From the NCBI GenBank assembly GCA_029859085.1, contig JAOUDU010000142.1:1-6954 (forward strand): a stretch of DNA of 6,954 nucleotides, in the 5' to 3' direction. Below are positions 5,546 through 6,954 of this stretch, piece by piece (within the stretch, counting starts at the first letter, position 1; each line of letters begins with the position of its first letter). Made by a program: the position numbers and the translations under genes. Under the pieces are notes generated by a model. That model made no database searches, had not been told where the DNA came from, and saw nothing but the letters and a program-made list of their open reading frames with translations. Source of the DNA: Gammaproteobacteria bacterium. GTDB taxonomy: Bacteria > Pseudomonadota > Gammaproteobacteria > Pseudomonadales > Halieaceae.

Positions 5546-6954
5546 TACTTCTTGAGTTTATAGGCCACGACCGAGTCTCCCACGGTGGACTGGTACATGG
5601 TGTGCCCGCCGGCGGGAATGACCACGTACTGCTCGCCGCCCGACTCGTAGGTCACGGGTACCGCGGTGCCCGCCGCCGGCAGGTCGGCCTTCCACAGGAC
5701 CTCACCGGTTTGCAGGTCAAACGCCCGGAACCTGTCGTCCAGGGTATAGCCGATAAAAACCAGGCCTCCCGCGGTAACCAGCGGTCCGCCGGCGCCAGGG
5801 GTGCCGAGTGGTATTTCCCAGGGAATGGCTATCGGCAGCATTTTATCGATGCTGCCCAGCGGCACTTCCCAGAGGATTTCACCCTTGACCAGGTCCACGG
5901 CGGTCAGCGCAGCCCAGGGCGGTTCAGAGCAGGGCGCGCCCAGGGGTCCCAGCAGCGGCCCGACCTTGTAGTGGTAGGGGGAGCCGGCGATCGGGAACTT
6001 CATTTCCATCAGGCTCTCAGTTCCCTTGCGTTCGCCTGTTGCGGGACGATCCGCGGGAATCAGTGTCACCACCATTGGCACCCGGTTCGAGGGTACCACC
6101 ATGACATGGCTTTTCGGGTCATACGCAGCGCCGCCCCAGTTGGGGCCGCCGCCGGCAGAGGGGGACATTATCGTGCCCTTTTCGCTCATGGGGGTATAGA
6201 TCGGCCCATAGTTGAGTTCGGCGACCTTGTCGCGGCACATCGACCTGTCAATCGGGGTAAACCCCCAGGCGTCATCCGGCGAAAATCCCTGGGGGGCCAG
6301 GGTTGGCATTCCCTCGGGGAACGGCTGGGTGGGGGAGAGCGACTCCCCCTCCACTTTGCCCACCTGCGGTACAGGGCGCTCTACAATCGGAACCAGCGGT
6401 GCGCCGGTCGCGCGATTGAAGATGAAAATCAGTCCCATTTTGGTGTTCTGTACCAGGGCCGGTACCAGCTCACCATTGTGGGGATAGTCGATCAGCAGGG
6501 GTTGGGCGGGTAGGTCGTAATCGAAGACGTTGTGGTGCACGACCTGGAAGTGCCAGGCCACCTCCCCGGTGGAGCCCCTTAGCGCCACAATCGAGGTTGA
6601 GTAAAGATTGTCCCCGGCCCGGCCGCCGCCATAGAAATCCCCTGACGCGCTGGTTGTCGGCAGGTACACCAGGTCCAGCGCCTGGTCGACCGCCATGCCC
6701 GACCAGACATTGCCGCCGCCGTAGCCCTCGGCGGTGCCCTTTTCCCAGCTTTGTGCCGCCGGATCGGCGGGATCACGGGGCAGGGGATCGAATTCCCAGG
6801 CGGGTGCGCCGGTGCGGGCATCGAAGGCCAGTACGCGGCCACTGGGTGCGTCCACTCGCTGGTTGTCGGCAACAGCCGAGCCGAGCACGACCACGTCATT
6901 GACTACGGCCGGGCGGGAGCTGGTCACCACCTCGCCGGGAAAAATCTCCGGTTT
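5545..6954 (-). CDS. PQQ-dependent dehydrogenase (glucose/quinate/polyol type), C-terminal part
   Basis: The frame is open at the right edge; 469 codons are visible and the N-terminus is missing. The family uses PQQ and calcium to oxidise alcohols or sugars in the periplasm, passing electrons to ubiquinone. Segments match the beta-propeller of Escherichia coli Gcd closely: SVADNQRV-like SAVADNQRV, VHHNVFDYDLPAQP (visible residues about 139-152, with the catalytic-region aspartates), NTKMGLIFIFNR (the Lys corresponding to the PQQ-contacting lysine), and the closing strands GGPLVTAGGLVFIG and YVVIPAGGH. W-motif repeats such as FDARTGAPAWEFD, STGEVAWHF and DLQTGEVLWKADL are visible. The N-terminal part, where Gcd-like enzymes have membrane helices and other members a signal peptide, lies outside, so location is inferred. 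A GTG at 6928-6930 could look like a start, but homology continues upstream of it (PEIFPGE). Substrate (glucose, quinate, polyol or other alcohol) cannot be assigned. Confidence 0.93.
   Translation of the reverse strand, partial: KPEIFPGEVVTSSRPAVVNDVVVLGSAVADNQRVDAPSGRVLAFDARTGAPAWEFDPLPRDPADPAAQSWEKGTAEGYGGGNVWSGMAVDQALDLVYLPTTSASGDFYGGGRAGDNLYSTSIVALRGSTGEVAWHFQVVHHNVFDYDLPAQPLLIDYPHNGELVPALVQNTKMGLIFIFNRATGAPLVPIVERPVPQVGKVEGESLSPTQPFPEGMPTLAPQGFSPDDAWGFTPIDRSMCRDKVAELNYGPIYTPMSEKGTIMSPSAGGGPNWGGAAYDPKSHVMVVPSNRVPMVVTLIPADRPATGERKGTESLMEMKFPIAGSPYHYKVGPLLGPLGAPCSEPPWAALTAVDLVKGEILWEVPLGSIDKMLPIAIPWEIPLGTPGAGGPLVTAGGLVFIGYTLDDRFRAFDLQTGEVLWKADLPAAGTAVPVTYESGGEQYVVIPAGGHTMYQSTVGDSVVAYKLKK

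Noticed and set aside
5473..6513. 346-codon plus-strand open frame opposite the PQQ dehydrogenase
   Set aside because: It lies antisense to a gene with clear homology, its translation is low-complexity with no recognisable motif, and long antisense frames are expected in GC-rich DNA.
5545..6930. Complete quinoprotein starting at the GTG of 6930
   Set aside because: The frame and the family similarity continue upstream to the window edge, and about the first third of the usual protein is missing, so it is a truncated view and not a short gene.

Overview
This GC-rich, tightly packed bacterial window holds six recognisable protein genes, two of them cut by the window edges. The combination of a wax ester synthase/diacylglycerol acyltransferase (WS/DGAT), a three-subunit molybdenum hydroxylase and a membrane-type PQQ (pyrroloquinoline quinone) dehydrogenase suggests an aerobic, lipid- or alcohol-oxidising proteobacterium, perhaps a marine gammaproteobacterium. 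That taxonomic guess is inference from gene content only.

Region 1 (about 1-4554, minus strand) looks like one operon, read from right to left. It runs FAD subunit, 2Fe-2S subunit, molybdopterin subunit, a MoaD/ThiS-like sulfur carrier, then the N-terminal part of a WS/DGAT that runs off the left edge. Gaps are 12, 4, 29 and 54 bases. The three oxidoreductase subunits form a complete xanthine dehydrogenase/CO dehydrogenase-family enzyme in M-S-L order. The large subunit lacks the CoxL active-site cysteine motif, so it is not a form I CO dehydrogenase. Its substrate cannot be read from sequence.

Region 2 (4555-4940) separates divergent genes. It holds candidate promoters, a perfect 9-base inverted repeat with widely spaced arms, a direct repeat with 11-base spacing, and a possible 38-residue ORF that overlaps the next start as ATGA.

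Region 3 (4941-5507, plus strand) is a MocA-like molybdenum cofactor cytidylyltransferase. It would supply the cytidylylated cofactor used by most bacterial molybdenum hydroxylases of this family, so it fits functionally with the operon on its left.

Region 4 (5545-6954, minus strand) is the C-terminal part of a PQQ-dependent dehydrogenase of the glucose/quinate/polyol type, convergent with mocA. A strong hairpin lies between the two stop codons. The N-terminus lies beyond the right edge.

As a working model (inference), the locus oxidises small organic substrates: the quinoprotein acts on an alcohol or sugar, and the molybdenum hydroxylase acts on an aldehyde, N-heterocycle or acyl-CoA-type compound. 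The acyltransferase may link this to storage-lipid formation. No tRNA, rRNA, CRISPR array, insertion sequence or phage gene was seen.
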